The notes: a model not told the origin generated them from the letters alone. Positions 6,307 to 12,925 are shown, counted from the stretch's first letter. The stretch: DNA of 14,432 nt from Candidatus Fermentibacteraceae bacterium (GCA_021162285.1 JAGGYZ010000151.1:1-14432), one strand, 5' to 3'. Program-made: numbers and translations.

Positions 6307-7332
6307 TCAGATAAGAATAAGTCTTGCAGATGCAGTAAGCCCGCATGACCGAAGAACAGCAATGTAAACACCTGATGGAAGGTTGGGATTCCAGAGAACC
6401 TCACCTGATCCGGACTGCAGGGTGGAACTGAAAACCGTTGCCTGTATTCTGCCGGAAGTGTCGTAGACTTCAATGCTGGTATTAGCTGCAGCAGGCAGCT
6501 GGAAGCTGAAAACTGCCTGTCCGTGCACCGGGTTTGAAGAGATACAGAACTGCAGAGGGTAATCTGCGGTGTGTTCGACTCCCTGTGTTTCAGTTAGCCA
6601 GGCTGCACCTCCTGTTGAATGGTAGGCAGGGTAGGGATTGGTGAATTCTTCCCAGGTACCACCGGTTCCCTGTGCCAGGTTATAGGCATAGTATGGAACT
6701 CCGTCATCTCCTCTTGTGGCGGTGATGTAAACCACATTGTCTCCTATTGCCATACCTCTTCCCTGACTGTTTGAAGCAGGTATCGGGTCTGCGATCTTCA
6801 GCATTTCACCGGTGTCTATGTTGATAGAGTAAAGGCCAGCTGTTCCGTACTCTGTGTAACCGTAAAGCATATCGTCGGTCTGATTGTAGCCCAGAGCGAA
6901 GAACCTGAAGCCTGTTCCGGTGTAGGTATCAATTTTCAGTGTCGCAGCACCTGTCTCTGTGTCTATGGAGTAGATACCTTTGGTGGAGGCGTAGTTGGAG
7001 AACCCCCACAGAGTATCCCTTCCATAGGCAAGACTCGTCATGTCTTCACTTATCGCCGTGACAAACACCGGAACCGTGTTTAGAGTAGCTTTGTAGAGGT
7101 CGGTATTGAATGCACCATTGCAAAGGTAGAGGGTATCTGTCGGAGTTGCTGCAGCGCCGCTTACATCGAAGTTGTAGCCTGCTGTCCAGGTCACCGCGGG
7201 GAAGCCGGTGAGGTCTGAGGACTGGGTTGCAGGAGCTCCTCCTTCAAGACCGGCAAAAAGCCTGCCCTCGGCCATTGGAGCAATGAGCAGAAGCAATGTT
7301 GCTGAAACGTGAATTAACATTCTGAATTTCAC
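6307..7332 (-). CDS. Secreted beta-propeller-like protein with T9SS type A sorting domain
   Basis: 341 residues from a GTG at 7330-7332 with AGGGGG about 7 nt before it. Residues 1-23 are a signal peptide (hydrophobic core ATLLLLIAPMAEG). Residues about 40-245 are made of repeated beta motifs (DTLYLCNG, DTLWGFSN, GIYSIDTETGA, DMLYGYTE, GLYSINIDTGEM) like the blades of a YVTN or PQQ-type propeller. Residues about 265-341 form the C-terminal sorting domain: SSNPVHGQAVFSF, then SIEVYDTSGRI, then LPSGVYIAVL and a final strand. That domain directs proteins across the outer membrane in T9SS-bearing FCB bacteria. Cargo function is unknown. The gene stops 9 nt past the stem of the upstream convergent terminator, and its 5' end abuts an IS200-like fragment. 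Confidence 0.82.
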   Translation of the reverse strand: MKFRMLIHVSATLLLLIAPMAEGRLFAGLEGGAPATQSSDLTGFPAVTWTAGYNFDVSGAAATPTDTLYLCNGAFNTDLYKATLNTVPVFVTAISEDMTSLAYGRDTLWGFSNYASTKGIYSIDTETGAATLKIDTYTGTGFRFFALGYNQTDDMLYGYTEYGTAGLYSINIDTGEMLKIADPIPASNSQGRGMAIGDNVVYITATRGDDGVPYYAYNLAQGTGGTWEEFTNPYPAYHSTGGAAWLTETQGVEHTADYPLQFCISSNPVHGQAVFSFQLPAAANTSIEVYDTSGRIQATVFSSTLQSGSGEVLWNPNLPSGVYIAVLRSCGLTASARLILI

Positions 7333-7384
7333 AGTGAATCCCCCTTTAAAAGAAATAGTGTCTGAATGCGTTGGTGCGCATACA

Positions 7385-7525
7385 CCACTATCCTACTGGA
7401 TATTTCAGGCACGAGGATATTTCATCGCCTCCAGCGGTAATGTGACGGATGATGTGTTGGAAGAGTACATGAGCAATCAGGATGTCGAGTCCCGGAATGA
7501 TGAAGTGTTTAAGCTTACTGAATGA
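7385..7525 (+). pseudogene. tnpA: Decayed IS200/IS605-family TnpA transposase, C-terminal fragment
   Basis: The frame reads SYWIFQARGYFIASSGNVTDDV and then LEEYMSNQDV...DEVFKLTE to a TGA at 7523-7525. This closely matches the end of Y1-type IS200 transposases (pattern W..GYFvasSGnVT..vi..YI..Q), where the helix after the strand normally carries the catalytic tyrosine, seen here as EEYMSNQ. The HUH motif and everything upstream are missing; the open frame reaches back only to 7334, and its first residues do not look like TnpA. It is therefore a 5'-truncated remnant of about 45 residues, on the plus strand and divergent from the secreted protein gene that starts at 7332. Family recognition is from memory of the motif. 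Confidence 0.7.
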
Positions 7526-7552
7526 TGGCTCGTGTCCGGCGAGGTTCTTTAG

Positions 7553-7577
7553 GTGACTTTAGTCGCACGGTGAACCG
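7553..7577. mobile_element. Possible right-end hairpins of the IS200/IS605 remnant
   Basis: An imperfect palindrome at 7553-7568 (GTGACT, TT, AGT, bulged CG, CAC) is followed at once by CGGT-GA-ACCG (7568-7577). Small imperfect hairpins a few tens of bases after the tnpA stop are what IS200/IS605 right ends use instead of inverted repeats. The exact end cannot be placed. Confidence 0.35.
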
Positions 7578-7664
7578 TGGCGGTGTCCAGCCTGTATTCG
7601 CCTATCCCTTTTCCAGAATTGTAGTTGCGAACAAGAAGTGGCAGTTCTGAGTGCATACGATCAG

Positions 7665-7695
7665 TTTGGCACCTCGTAGTGGATGTTTTGGAACT
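7665..7695 (+). repeat. Dispersed intergenic repeat, single core copy
   Basis: The core reads TTTGGCACCTCGTAGTGGAT followed by GTTTTGGAACT, the same family as the copies at 8518-8550, 10848-10881 and 12807-12925, and in the same orientation. It lies 53 nt beyond the stop of the tryptophan-rich secreted protein gene. The text after it (AATTTCCAGAA) only weakly continues the longer unit. Confidence 0.75.
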
Positions 7696-7748
7696 AATTT
7701 CCAGAATCCGGTGGAATGGTTATGCCTGATGTGTTCTTCTAAAAAGCA

Positions 7749-8387
7749 TTAGTTGAACAGATTCTTCAAAGCCCCCCATGACTGTGACTCAAGTTTCATG
7801 GGATAGCATGTACTCCCCTGAATAGTCCATGGTTCCCATATAATGAAGTCATTGGAGAAATAGGAGTGATCAGTTCCAGAAAAAGGTTGTGTACCGTCAG
7901 AAATGCTGGAAGGCCATCCGCCTGCAGACTGCTCAGTATTGAGAATTATCCAAAATACTTCGGGCACATAGGGATGTTCACTAAACTGGCAAGTGGATGC
8001 GCTATACTGCTGTGCAATACCGCTTACTGAAGCGATTTCACCGATCGGGCAGCCCTCATCTCCCGACCACAGTTCGCTTGAATACTCACTTGTATCCCAA
8101 GGAAATTCAGAGAGATGGTAGAACCACATTTCCGAACTGAAAAGTTGAGTATTGTAGGGATAGGGTGAAGTATAAAAGTCTGAGAGACCGAACCATACTG
8201 CCCTGTATGTTCCTGCCCAGGTAATCCAGGAAGGGCTACCATCATCGTAGGAAAGAATATCTGGAGGTAGCGGCGGAGTTGCATAATGCCAGACTTCTGC
8301 CCGAATCAGAAAATCTCCATCAGATGTCGATCCATAAATAGTTGAGACAAGAATCAGTACACAGAAAAGCATTGTACGCGAAATCAT
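7749..8387 (-). CDS. Secreted tryptophan-rich protein of unknown function
   Basis: 212 residues. I chose the ATG at 8387 because AGGGTGG lies about 6 nt upstream. It gives a clean signal peptide (MISRTMLFCVLILVSTIYGS), whereas the longer in-frame start adds 20 residues ahead of it. The mature part is rich in Trp, Tyr, Ser and Pro and probably all-beta. It contains DDGSPSWITWAGTYRAVWF near residue 48, and later WFYHLSEFPWD, EVFWIILNTEQSAGGWPS and FIIWEPWTIQGS. Three cysteines (GCPIG, STCQF, STCYP) could allow a disulfide. There is no T9SS-like C-terminal domain, in contrast to its neighbours, so it may be periplasmic or use another route. I do not recognise a named family. The gene has its own promoter and stands alone. 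Confidence 0.75.
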   Translation of the reverse strand: MISRTMLFCVLILVSTIYGSTSDGDFLIRAEVWHYATPPLPPDILSYDDGSPSWITWAGTYRAVWFGLSDFYTSPYPYNTQLFSSEMWFYHLSEFPWDTSEYSSELWSGDEGCPIGEIASVSGIAQQYSASTCQFSEHPYVPEVFWIILNTEQSAGGWPSSISDGTQPFSGTDHSYFSNDFIIWEPWTIQGSTCYPMKLESQSWGALKNLFN

Positions 8388-8418
8388 AATTACCACCCTA
8401 ACCATTTGGCCCCTGGTC

Positions 8419-8447
8419 ACTATTCTATGAAGATAAGCGCAGGTCAA
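8419..8447 (-). promoter_or_regulatory. Putative sigma70 promoter of the tryptophan-rich secreted protein
   Basis: On the minus strand TTGACC (revcomp of 8442-8447) and AATAGT (revcomp of 8419-8424) are separated by exactly 17 bases. The predicted start of transcription is about 25 nt before the ATG at 8387. Confidence 0.5.
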
Positions 8448-8488
8448 TAGCAGTGATAATATGTTGATCGCTCTTCCGTTAGACTTTC

Positions 8489-8550
8489 GGAACTTTTGGT
8501 CAAAGTTCGATAATTTCTTTTGCTACCCAGTAGTGAACACTTATCGAACC
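8489..8550 (+). repeat. Dispersed intergenic repeat, about one 56-bp unit plus the next core
   Basis: GGAAC at 8489-8493 and CGAAC at 8545-8549 are exactly 56 bases apart. Between them lie TTTTGGTCAAAGTTCGA, then TAATTTCTTTTGCTACCC and AGTAGTGAACACTTAT, which align with the units at 12807-12925. GAACTTT/AAAGTTC (8490-8496 and 8502-8508) is an inverted pair. The copy ends 53 nt from the stop of the first VCBS-repeat gene, on its 3' side. Confidence 0.75.
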
Positions 8551-8602
8551 GAGGTTGTGTTGAATAGAATTGCATCTAGAGTATTATCCTAAGCTCGAGG
8601 GG

Positions 8603-10417
8603 CTAATCAAGAACAACAATTCTTTCTCTTACAGAAAACTCTCCAGCACGCATGGTGCAGAAGTAAACACCCTCAGCAAGTCCAGTAAAATTCACGGAAT
8701 GAGTGCCTGTAAGCAACTCCTGTGAAGTTTCCGCAATTACTCTGCCGGAAACATCATACAGAGAAAGTTCAACTAATCCAGTTTCCTGTACAGATACTAA
8801 AGCTGAAAAGAACCCGTGAGAGGGATTCTCAGAAGCGTGCAATGACCATGAATGGACTTCACCAAATTCATTCTCCACTATGGCAACATGGGTGAAGACG
8901 AAAGCAACTTCAGCAAGCTCAGGGGAAACTCCGGGCTCAGACGTTTCCAGGATAACCTTGTACTGTAAATACCTTGTGGAATCAGTAAGAATTCCTTCCA
9001 AAGGAGTCTCTGGAGAAAACACTGTATCTGACCAAGCTCCCATATTAGATGAATCATCGGAACTCCTGAATTGGAAATTGACCGATGTACCTGCTGGTTC
9101 CTGTGAACTGGAGAGAAAGATATTCCATTCTCCAACATCACCTGCATCAAGAATGGAGGATTCAAGGGCTCCTAGAGAGGATAGTTGGGTAACATCCCAC
9201 CAGGCGATGTCATCATAATGTAATGAAGCTCCAAGAATATCAGTACAACCATCACCATCTATATCAGCAGCATACACAGACTTAGCACCATTAAAGTACG
9301 CATAAACTGTATGCTCTAACCAGCTTGTTCCTGTACCATTTTCGTTTTCCCACCAAGTGATATCATTTGCATATTCGGCAGCTCCCAAAACATCAGCATC
9401 TCCATCACCGTCCAGATCGGTGGAATAAACAGAACGTGCTCCACTAAAGTTTCCACTCACTGAATGTTCTATCCATGTTGTTCCAATACCATCAGTATTC
9501 TCCCACCATTTGATAGCGGAAGCTAACACCGCCGCTCCCAGAACATCAGCATCTCCGTCACCATCTACATCGCTTGAGTACACAGAGCAAGCACAATTAA
9601 AGTTCCCATCAATGGCATGCTCCGTCCAAGCCGTTCCTGTACCATCAGTGTTCTCCCACCATGTGATAGCGTAATCTCCTGCTCCCAGAACATCAACATC
9701 TCCATCACTATCTACATCAGTGGAGTAAACGGACATAGCTCCATCAAAGTTTCCATCTACGGTATGTTCTGCCCAGGTTGTTCCAGTACCATCAGAATTT
9801 TCCCACCAGGTAATGCAGCCTAATTCTGAGGCTCCCAGAACATCGCTATCTCCATCACCGTCCACATCGGTGGAGTGAATGGAGCAAGGGAAATTAAAGT
9901 TCCCATCAATGTTATGCTCTGTCCAGGCTGTTCCAGTACCATCAGAATTTTCCCACCAGGTGATGTCGGAAGCATACCAGGCTGCCCCCAGAACATCAGC
10001 ATCTCCGTCGCCATCTACATCACTGGAGTAAACGGACATAGCTCCATCAAAGTTTCCATCTACGTTATGTTCTACCCAACTTGTTCCTGCTCCGTTTATG
10101 TTCTCCCACCATCTGATATCGTCACCGTTGAAGGCAGCCCCTAGAACATCATAATCTCCGTCTCCGTCCACATCCGTGGAATAAACAGATACTGCTCCGT
10201 CGAAATAATCATCAATAATGTGCATTTCTGGAAGCATGGGACCATTAAGCTGTAGTTTTCCAGAATTGTAGACAACATTTGCATTTGCGTCCCAGAAGAT
10301 ATCGCCCCAGTTCGAAACTGGTCCTTGTACACCTCCACCACCGGACCAGTCGGTCTGTGTTGCAGTACCAGAAAAAGCAAGAGAAAAATACAATACTGAA
10401 ACTACCGCAGAGCGCAT
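8603..10417 (-). CDS. Secreted VCBS/FG-GAP repeat protein with T9SS type A sorting domain
   Basis: 604 residues; ATG at 10417 behind AGGAGG. Signal peptide about residues 1-18, then a module starting TQTDWSGGGG that is shared with the paralogue at 10888-12723. Residues 75-410 hold seven repeats of 49-51 residues, each with (A)xSVYSTDVDGDGDxDVLGA, then I.WWEN.dG.GT.W.EH..dGNF. The DxDGDGDxD loop is a calcium-binding motif of VCBS/FG-GAP beta-propeller blades, so a seven-bladed propeller is likely. Residues about 411-510 form a beta-rich domain (PAGTSVNFQFRSSDD, MGAWSD). Residues about 525-604 are the T9SS-like sorting domain (ENPSHGFFS, LSLYDVSGRV, LAEGVYFC). Expected on the cell surface or released. 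Repeat 4 has DVDSDGD and repeat 7 DIDGDGCTD, slightly worn loops. Ligand unknown. Confidence 0.88.
   Translation of the reverse strand: MRSAVVSVLYFSLAFSGTATQTDWSGGGGVQGPVSNWGDIFWDANANVVYNSGKLQLNGPMLPEMHIIDDYFDGAVSVYSTDVDGDGDYDVLGAAFNGDDIRWWENINGAGTSWVEHNVDGNFDGAMSVYSSDVDGDGDADVLGAAWYASDITWWENSDGTGTAWTEHNIDGNFNFPCSIHSTDVDGDGDSDVLGASELGCITWWENSDGTGTTWAEHTVDGNFDGAMSVYSTDVDSDGDVDVLGAGDYAITWWENTDGTGTAWTEHAIDGNFNCACSVYSSDVDGDGDADVLGAAVLASAIKWWENTDGIGTTWIEHSVSGNFSGARSVYSTDLDGDGDADVLGAAEYANDITWWENENGTGTSWLEHTVYAYFNGAKSVYAADIDGDGCTDILGASLHYDDIAWWDVTQLSSLGALESSILDAGDVGEWNIFLSSSQEPAGTSVNFQFRSSDDSSNMGAWSDTVFSPETPLEGILTDSTRYLQYKVILETSEPGVSPELAEVAFVFTHVAIVENEFGEVHSWSLHASENPSHGFFSALVSVQETGLVELSLYDVSGRVIAETSQELLTGTHSVNFTGLAEGVYFCTMRAGEFSVRERIVVLD
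9188..10195 (-). repeat. Seven tandem coding repeats of about 150 bp (VCBS/FG-GAP-type)
   Basis: This is the DNA behind residues 75-410 of the gene at 8603-10417. Unit lengths are 51, 51, 50, 49, 51 and 51 codons plus a final partial unit of 33. The recurring plus-strand words CCATC.CCGTC..CATC and TTCTCCCACCA mark each unit. Such arrays can gain or lose blades by recombination. Confidence 0.85.
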
Positions 10418-10461
10418 ATGAACCTCCTAAGTAATACTGCAAGGAATCAATTATTAATTTA

Positions 10462-10490
10462 AGTATAGTTTGCTTTCATGAGCACTGCAA
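10462..10490 (-). promoter_or_regulatory. Putative sigma70 promoter of the VCBS-repeat gene at 8603-10417
   Basis: On the minus strand TTGCAG (revcomp of 10485-10490) and TATACT (revcomp of 10462-10467) are separated by exactly 17 bases. The leader to the ATG is about 37 nt and contains AGGAGG. Confidence 0.6.
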
Positions 10491-10566
10491 GAGAGATATT
10501 CCTACTTCTCTCATTTATAATTTCATAACTACGGGAAAGTTCTACTCACTGCAGAAGATTTTGTAA

Positions 10567-10659
10567 TTGGCAACCAGTAGTTTACACTTATCGAACAATT
10601 TGTAGAAGGAGTTCTACAGCTCAGTAGAAGTTGTTTTACTTGGCACCCCTAATGTTTTC
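10567..10659 (+). repeat. Dispersed intergenic repeat, variant with 73-nt spacing
   Basis: TTGGCAACCAGTAGTTTACA then CTTATCGAAC (from 10567) and TTGGCACCCC...TTGGAAC (from 10640) are two core copies 73 nt apart, not 56. The insert carries TGTAGAA-ggag-TTCTACA (10601-10618), and TTCTAC-agctca-GTAGAA (10612-10629) overlaps it. The two hairpins share TTCTAC and so exclude each other. Confidence 0.6.
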
Positions 10660-10847
10660 AAGTTGGAACGGATTTCTCACGTGGGCCAAGAACCTTGCTG
10701 AGTTGGGAAAAGCTGATGCGGCGTGAATCAGAGCACTATTTCAGTCACACCAACAGGAGCGTTGCCTGAAGAAAGAGATGCCATTGAGAAGTAGAACAGT
10801 TGGTAGATATCCTTTCCATAGAGTATTCAGCTGGTTCGTAAATGTAA

Positions 10848-10881
10848 TTCTGGCACCCCGTAGTGGATGCCTTTGGAACTT
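10848..10881 (+). repeat. Dispersed intergenic repeat, single core copy
   Basis: TGGCACCCCG, TAGTGGATGC and CTTTGGAACT (10851-10880) match the core of the other copies closely. It ends 7 nt from the stop codon of the second VCBS-repeat gene. Confidence 0.8.
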
Positions 10882-10887
10882 GTGCGG

Positions 10888-12723
10888 CTATTCTACAACA
10901 ACGAAGCGTTCCGTTGCAGAGAAATCGCCCGAGGTCATCCTGCAGAAATAGACGCCAGATGGCAGGATCCCAAGCTCCACCGCATGGAGACCGACAGCAA
11001 GTCCATCTAGCTCCTGCTCCCGGATCATACGTCCGGTCAGGTCGTGCACGACCAGACTCACCGTAGATGGTTCCGGGAGTATAAAACTGATCGATGGAAC
11101 CCAGGAAGGATTGGGTATCACCCGCAGTAGTGCGAAGCCCTGTGGAACCGGCTCAGAAGTCTCCGATACTCCGGCAGACCACCAGGATACCGTCACGTCC
11201 CCAAACACTGGTGATGCATCTGGATTGGAGGTAATCAAGATAGCGCGGTACTGGAAGTAGCTGTCTCCCGGATCAAGAATTCCGGAAAGAGATCCGGGAT
11301 TAGTCAGAGTGTCTGACCATGCACCCATGCTCGTGTAATCATCCGAGGCCCGAACCTGGATAGCGACAGATGTCCCCGCTGGGGTGTCGGCATTCCACGA
11401 AAGGGAATCCCATCCTGGCAGATCGGACTGCGTGTCCAGAACGCTGGATTCTAATTGACCTGCCGAGCAATACCCACCCCACGGGTCCCACCAGGTGATT
11501 GAACCTGGAAAAGCATAGTCAGCTCCCAGGATATCCATATTCCCATCCCCGTCTATATCTACCGCGTAGACGGATTGGGCATTATTGAGATCGCCATCCA
11601 CGGTGTGCTCAATCCAGTCGGTCCCTATCCAGTCCGCGTTCTCCCACCAAGTGATGCAGCCCCAGAGGTATTGGCCAGCCCCCAGAACATCCGTGTCGCC
11701 ATCCCCGTCCACGTCTTCGGCGTAGACGGATGGGGCACGGAAACTTCCATCCACGGTGTGCTCGATCCAGCTGGACCCGATCCCGTTCGCATTCTCCCAC
11801 CAGGTGATGTCATATGCCCAGAATGCAGCACCCAGAACATCCATGTCCCCGTCGCCGTCCACGTCTTCCGCGTAGACGGTTTGGGCACCATCGAAATTGC
11901 CATCCACGGTGTGCTCGATCCAGTTGGTTCCGATCCCGTTCGCATTCTCCCACCAGGTGACGGCGTCTTTTTCATATGCAGCCCCAAGAACATCGATATC
12001 GCCATCCCCATCAACATCTTCAGCGAAGACGGACCTGGCTCCATAGAAAGTACTATCCACGGTGTGCTTGATCCAGCTGGTCCCGATCCCGTTCGCATTC
12101 TCACACCAGGTGATGTTGTCATTTTCAAAGGCAGCCCCAAGAACATCGATATCGCCATCCCCGTCCACATCTTTCGCATAGATGGATATGGCACCAAAAG
12201 AATCATCCACTTCATGCTCAATCCAGCTGGTTCCCGTCCCATCCGTGTTCTCACACCAGGATATGTTATCGTCTACGTATTCAGCCACCAGAATATCTAT
12301 ATCGCTGTCCCCGTCCACGTCATCCGCATAAACTGAGATGGCTCCGGAGAAAGAACAATCCACTACGTGTTCTATCCAGCTGGTCCCGATCCCATCCACA
12401 TTCTCCCACCAAGTGACGGGATCGCTCCCATTTGCAGCCCTCAGGACATCCATGTCCCCGTCTCCATCCACGTCTTCTGCGTAAACAGAATAGGCTGCAT
12501 CGATATCGCTCTCAAGGGTATGCTCGGCGATGAGCGTCTCCAGCCCCAGCGTAATCCATCCAGGATCGACACACACAGCATCCTCTGAGGAGTGGAAGAG
12601 GTTACTCCATTCAGCGACAGGTTCCCAGACACCGCCTCCGCCGGACCAGTCGGTCTGCGTAGCCGAATCCGCGAATGTAATCTGGGAGAAGACAAGGAGT
12701 GCTGATAATGATAAGATCTTCAT
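10888..12723 (-). CDS. Secreted VCBS/FG-GAP repeat protein with T9SS type A sorting domain (paralogue)
   Basis: 611 residues; ATG at 12723 with GGAGGTG 7 nt before it. Signal peptide about residues 1-19, then ATQTDWSGGGG, as in the paralogue at 8603-10417. Residues 77-415 hold seven repeats with (A)xSVYAEDVDGDGDxDVLGA, then I.WWENANGIGTsWIEHTVDG, again suggesting a seven-bladed calcium-stabilised propeller. Repeats 2 and 3 have WCEN where the others have WWEN. Residues about 420-515 match the paralogue's middle domain (PAGTSVAIQVRASDD, MGAWSDT). Residues about 535-611 are the T9SS-like domain (VIPNPSWVPSISF, LVVHDLTGRMI, LPSGVYFCRM). The domain order and repeat number match the paralogue, yet the nucleotide sequence is richer in G and C, so the duplication is old or the copies have different histories. 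Confidence 0.88.
   Translation of the reverse strand: MKILSLSALLVFSQITFADSATQTDWSGGGGVWEPVAEWSNLFHSSEDAVCVDPGWITLGLETLIAEHTLESDIDAAYSVYAEDVDGDGDMDVLRAANGSDPVTWWENVDGIGTSWIEHVVDCSFSGAISVYADDVDGDSDIDILVAEYVDDNISWCENTDGTGTSWIEHEVDDSFGAISIYAKDVDGDGDIDVLGAAFENDNITWCENANGIGTSWIKHTVDSTFYGARSVFAEDVDGDGDIDVLGAAYEKDAVTWWENANGIGTNWIEHTVDGNFDGAQTVYAEDVDGDGDMDVLGAAFWAYDITWWENANGIGSSWIEHTVDGSFRAPSVYAEDVDGDGDTDVLGAGQYLWGCITWWENADWIGTDWIEHTVDGDLNNAQSVYAVDIDGDGNMDILGADYAFPGSITWWDPWGGYCSAGQLESSVLDTQSDLPGWDSLSWNADTPAGTSVAIQVRASDDYTSMGAWSDTLTNPGSLSGILDPGDSYFQYRAILITSNPDASPVFGDVTVSWWSAGVSETSEPVPQGFALLRVIPNPSWVPSISFILPEPSTVSLVVHDLTGRMIREQELDGLAVGLHAVELGILPSGVYFCRMTSGDFSATERFVVVE
11479..12495 (-). repeat. Seven tandem coding repeats of about 150 bp (VCBS/FG-GAP-type)
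   Basis: This is the DNA behind residues 77-415 of the gene at 10888-12723. Units recur every 50-52 codons, marked on the plus strand by CCGTCCACGTCTTC.GCGTA and GTTCTCCCACCA. The periodic composition also opens a long antisense frame, which is not a gene. Confidence 0.85.
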
Positions 12724-12750
12724 AACATAACACCTCCAGTATACTCAAGG

Positions 12751-12776
12751 ATCATAGCTTCTTAGGGAGATGTCAA
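12751..12776 (-). promoter_or_regulatory. Weak promoter-like element before the second VCBS-repeat gene
   Basis: On the minus strand a perfect TTGACA (revcomp of 12771-12776) and TATGAT (revcomp of 12751-12756) are present, but only 14 bases apart. That is shorter than normal for sigma70, so either the true -10 differs or a regulator is needed. Confidence 0.3.
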
Positions 12777-12806
12777 TCAGTCTGTATTTAGAGAAATCCG
12801 ATACTC

Positions 12807-12925
12807 AGTAGTGGATACTTTTCGAACTAATTCAGAAAGTTCGAAGACTCGCTTTGGCACCCCGTAGTGGACGCTTTTGGAACTTCTGCTAAAAGTTCCA
12901 GAATTAGCTTTGGCGCCTCATAGTT
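12807..12925 (+). repeat. Dispersed intergenic repeat, tandem units with exact 56-bp period
   Basis: GTAGTGGA at 12808, GTAGTGGA at 12864 and a decayed ATAGTTTA at 12920 repeat every 56 bases. Each full unit contains the core GGCACC..GTAGTGGA....TTTT, then a hairpin arm pair, then AGAATTAGC or AGACTCGC. Hairpin 1: TTCGAACT (12821-12828) with AGTTCGAA (12838-12845). Hairpin 2: TGGAACTT (12878-12885) with AAGTTCCA (12893-12900). Confidence 0.85.

Larger units (their letters stand above)
10418..10887. other. 470-nt intergenic region between the two VCBS-repeat genes
   Basis: It holds the promoter of the downstream gene (10462-10490), a 73-nt-spaced version of the dispersed repeat (10567-10659) with nested GTAGAA/TTCTAC palindromes, and a single repeat core (10848-10881) just beyond the next gene's stop. 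In 10660-10847 I see no gene, no RNA and no recognisable mobile-element coding remnant in any frame. Confidence 0.7.

Noticed and set aside
7334..7525. The whole 63-residue frame as a functional small gene
   Set aside because: Its start overlaps the start region of the divergent secreted-protein gene, and only the later part resembles anything, namely the end of a transposase.
11575..12336. A 253-residue plus-strand frame opposite the second VCBS-repeat gene
   Set aside because: It is an antisense by-product of the periodic coding repeats, low in complexity (repeats of IHGVLDPVG), without a ribosome binding site.
7665..12925. Integron attC sites (repeats following single genes in one orientation)
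   Set aside because: The placement fits, but I find no GTTRRRY or RYYYAAC core sites in the units, spacing is tandem in places, and no integrase is present.
12807..12925. CRISPR array
   Set aside because: The units are 56 bp with similarity throughout, there are no distinct unique spacers between identical repeats, and no cas gene is seen.
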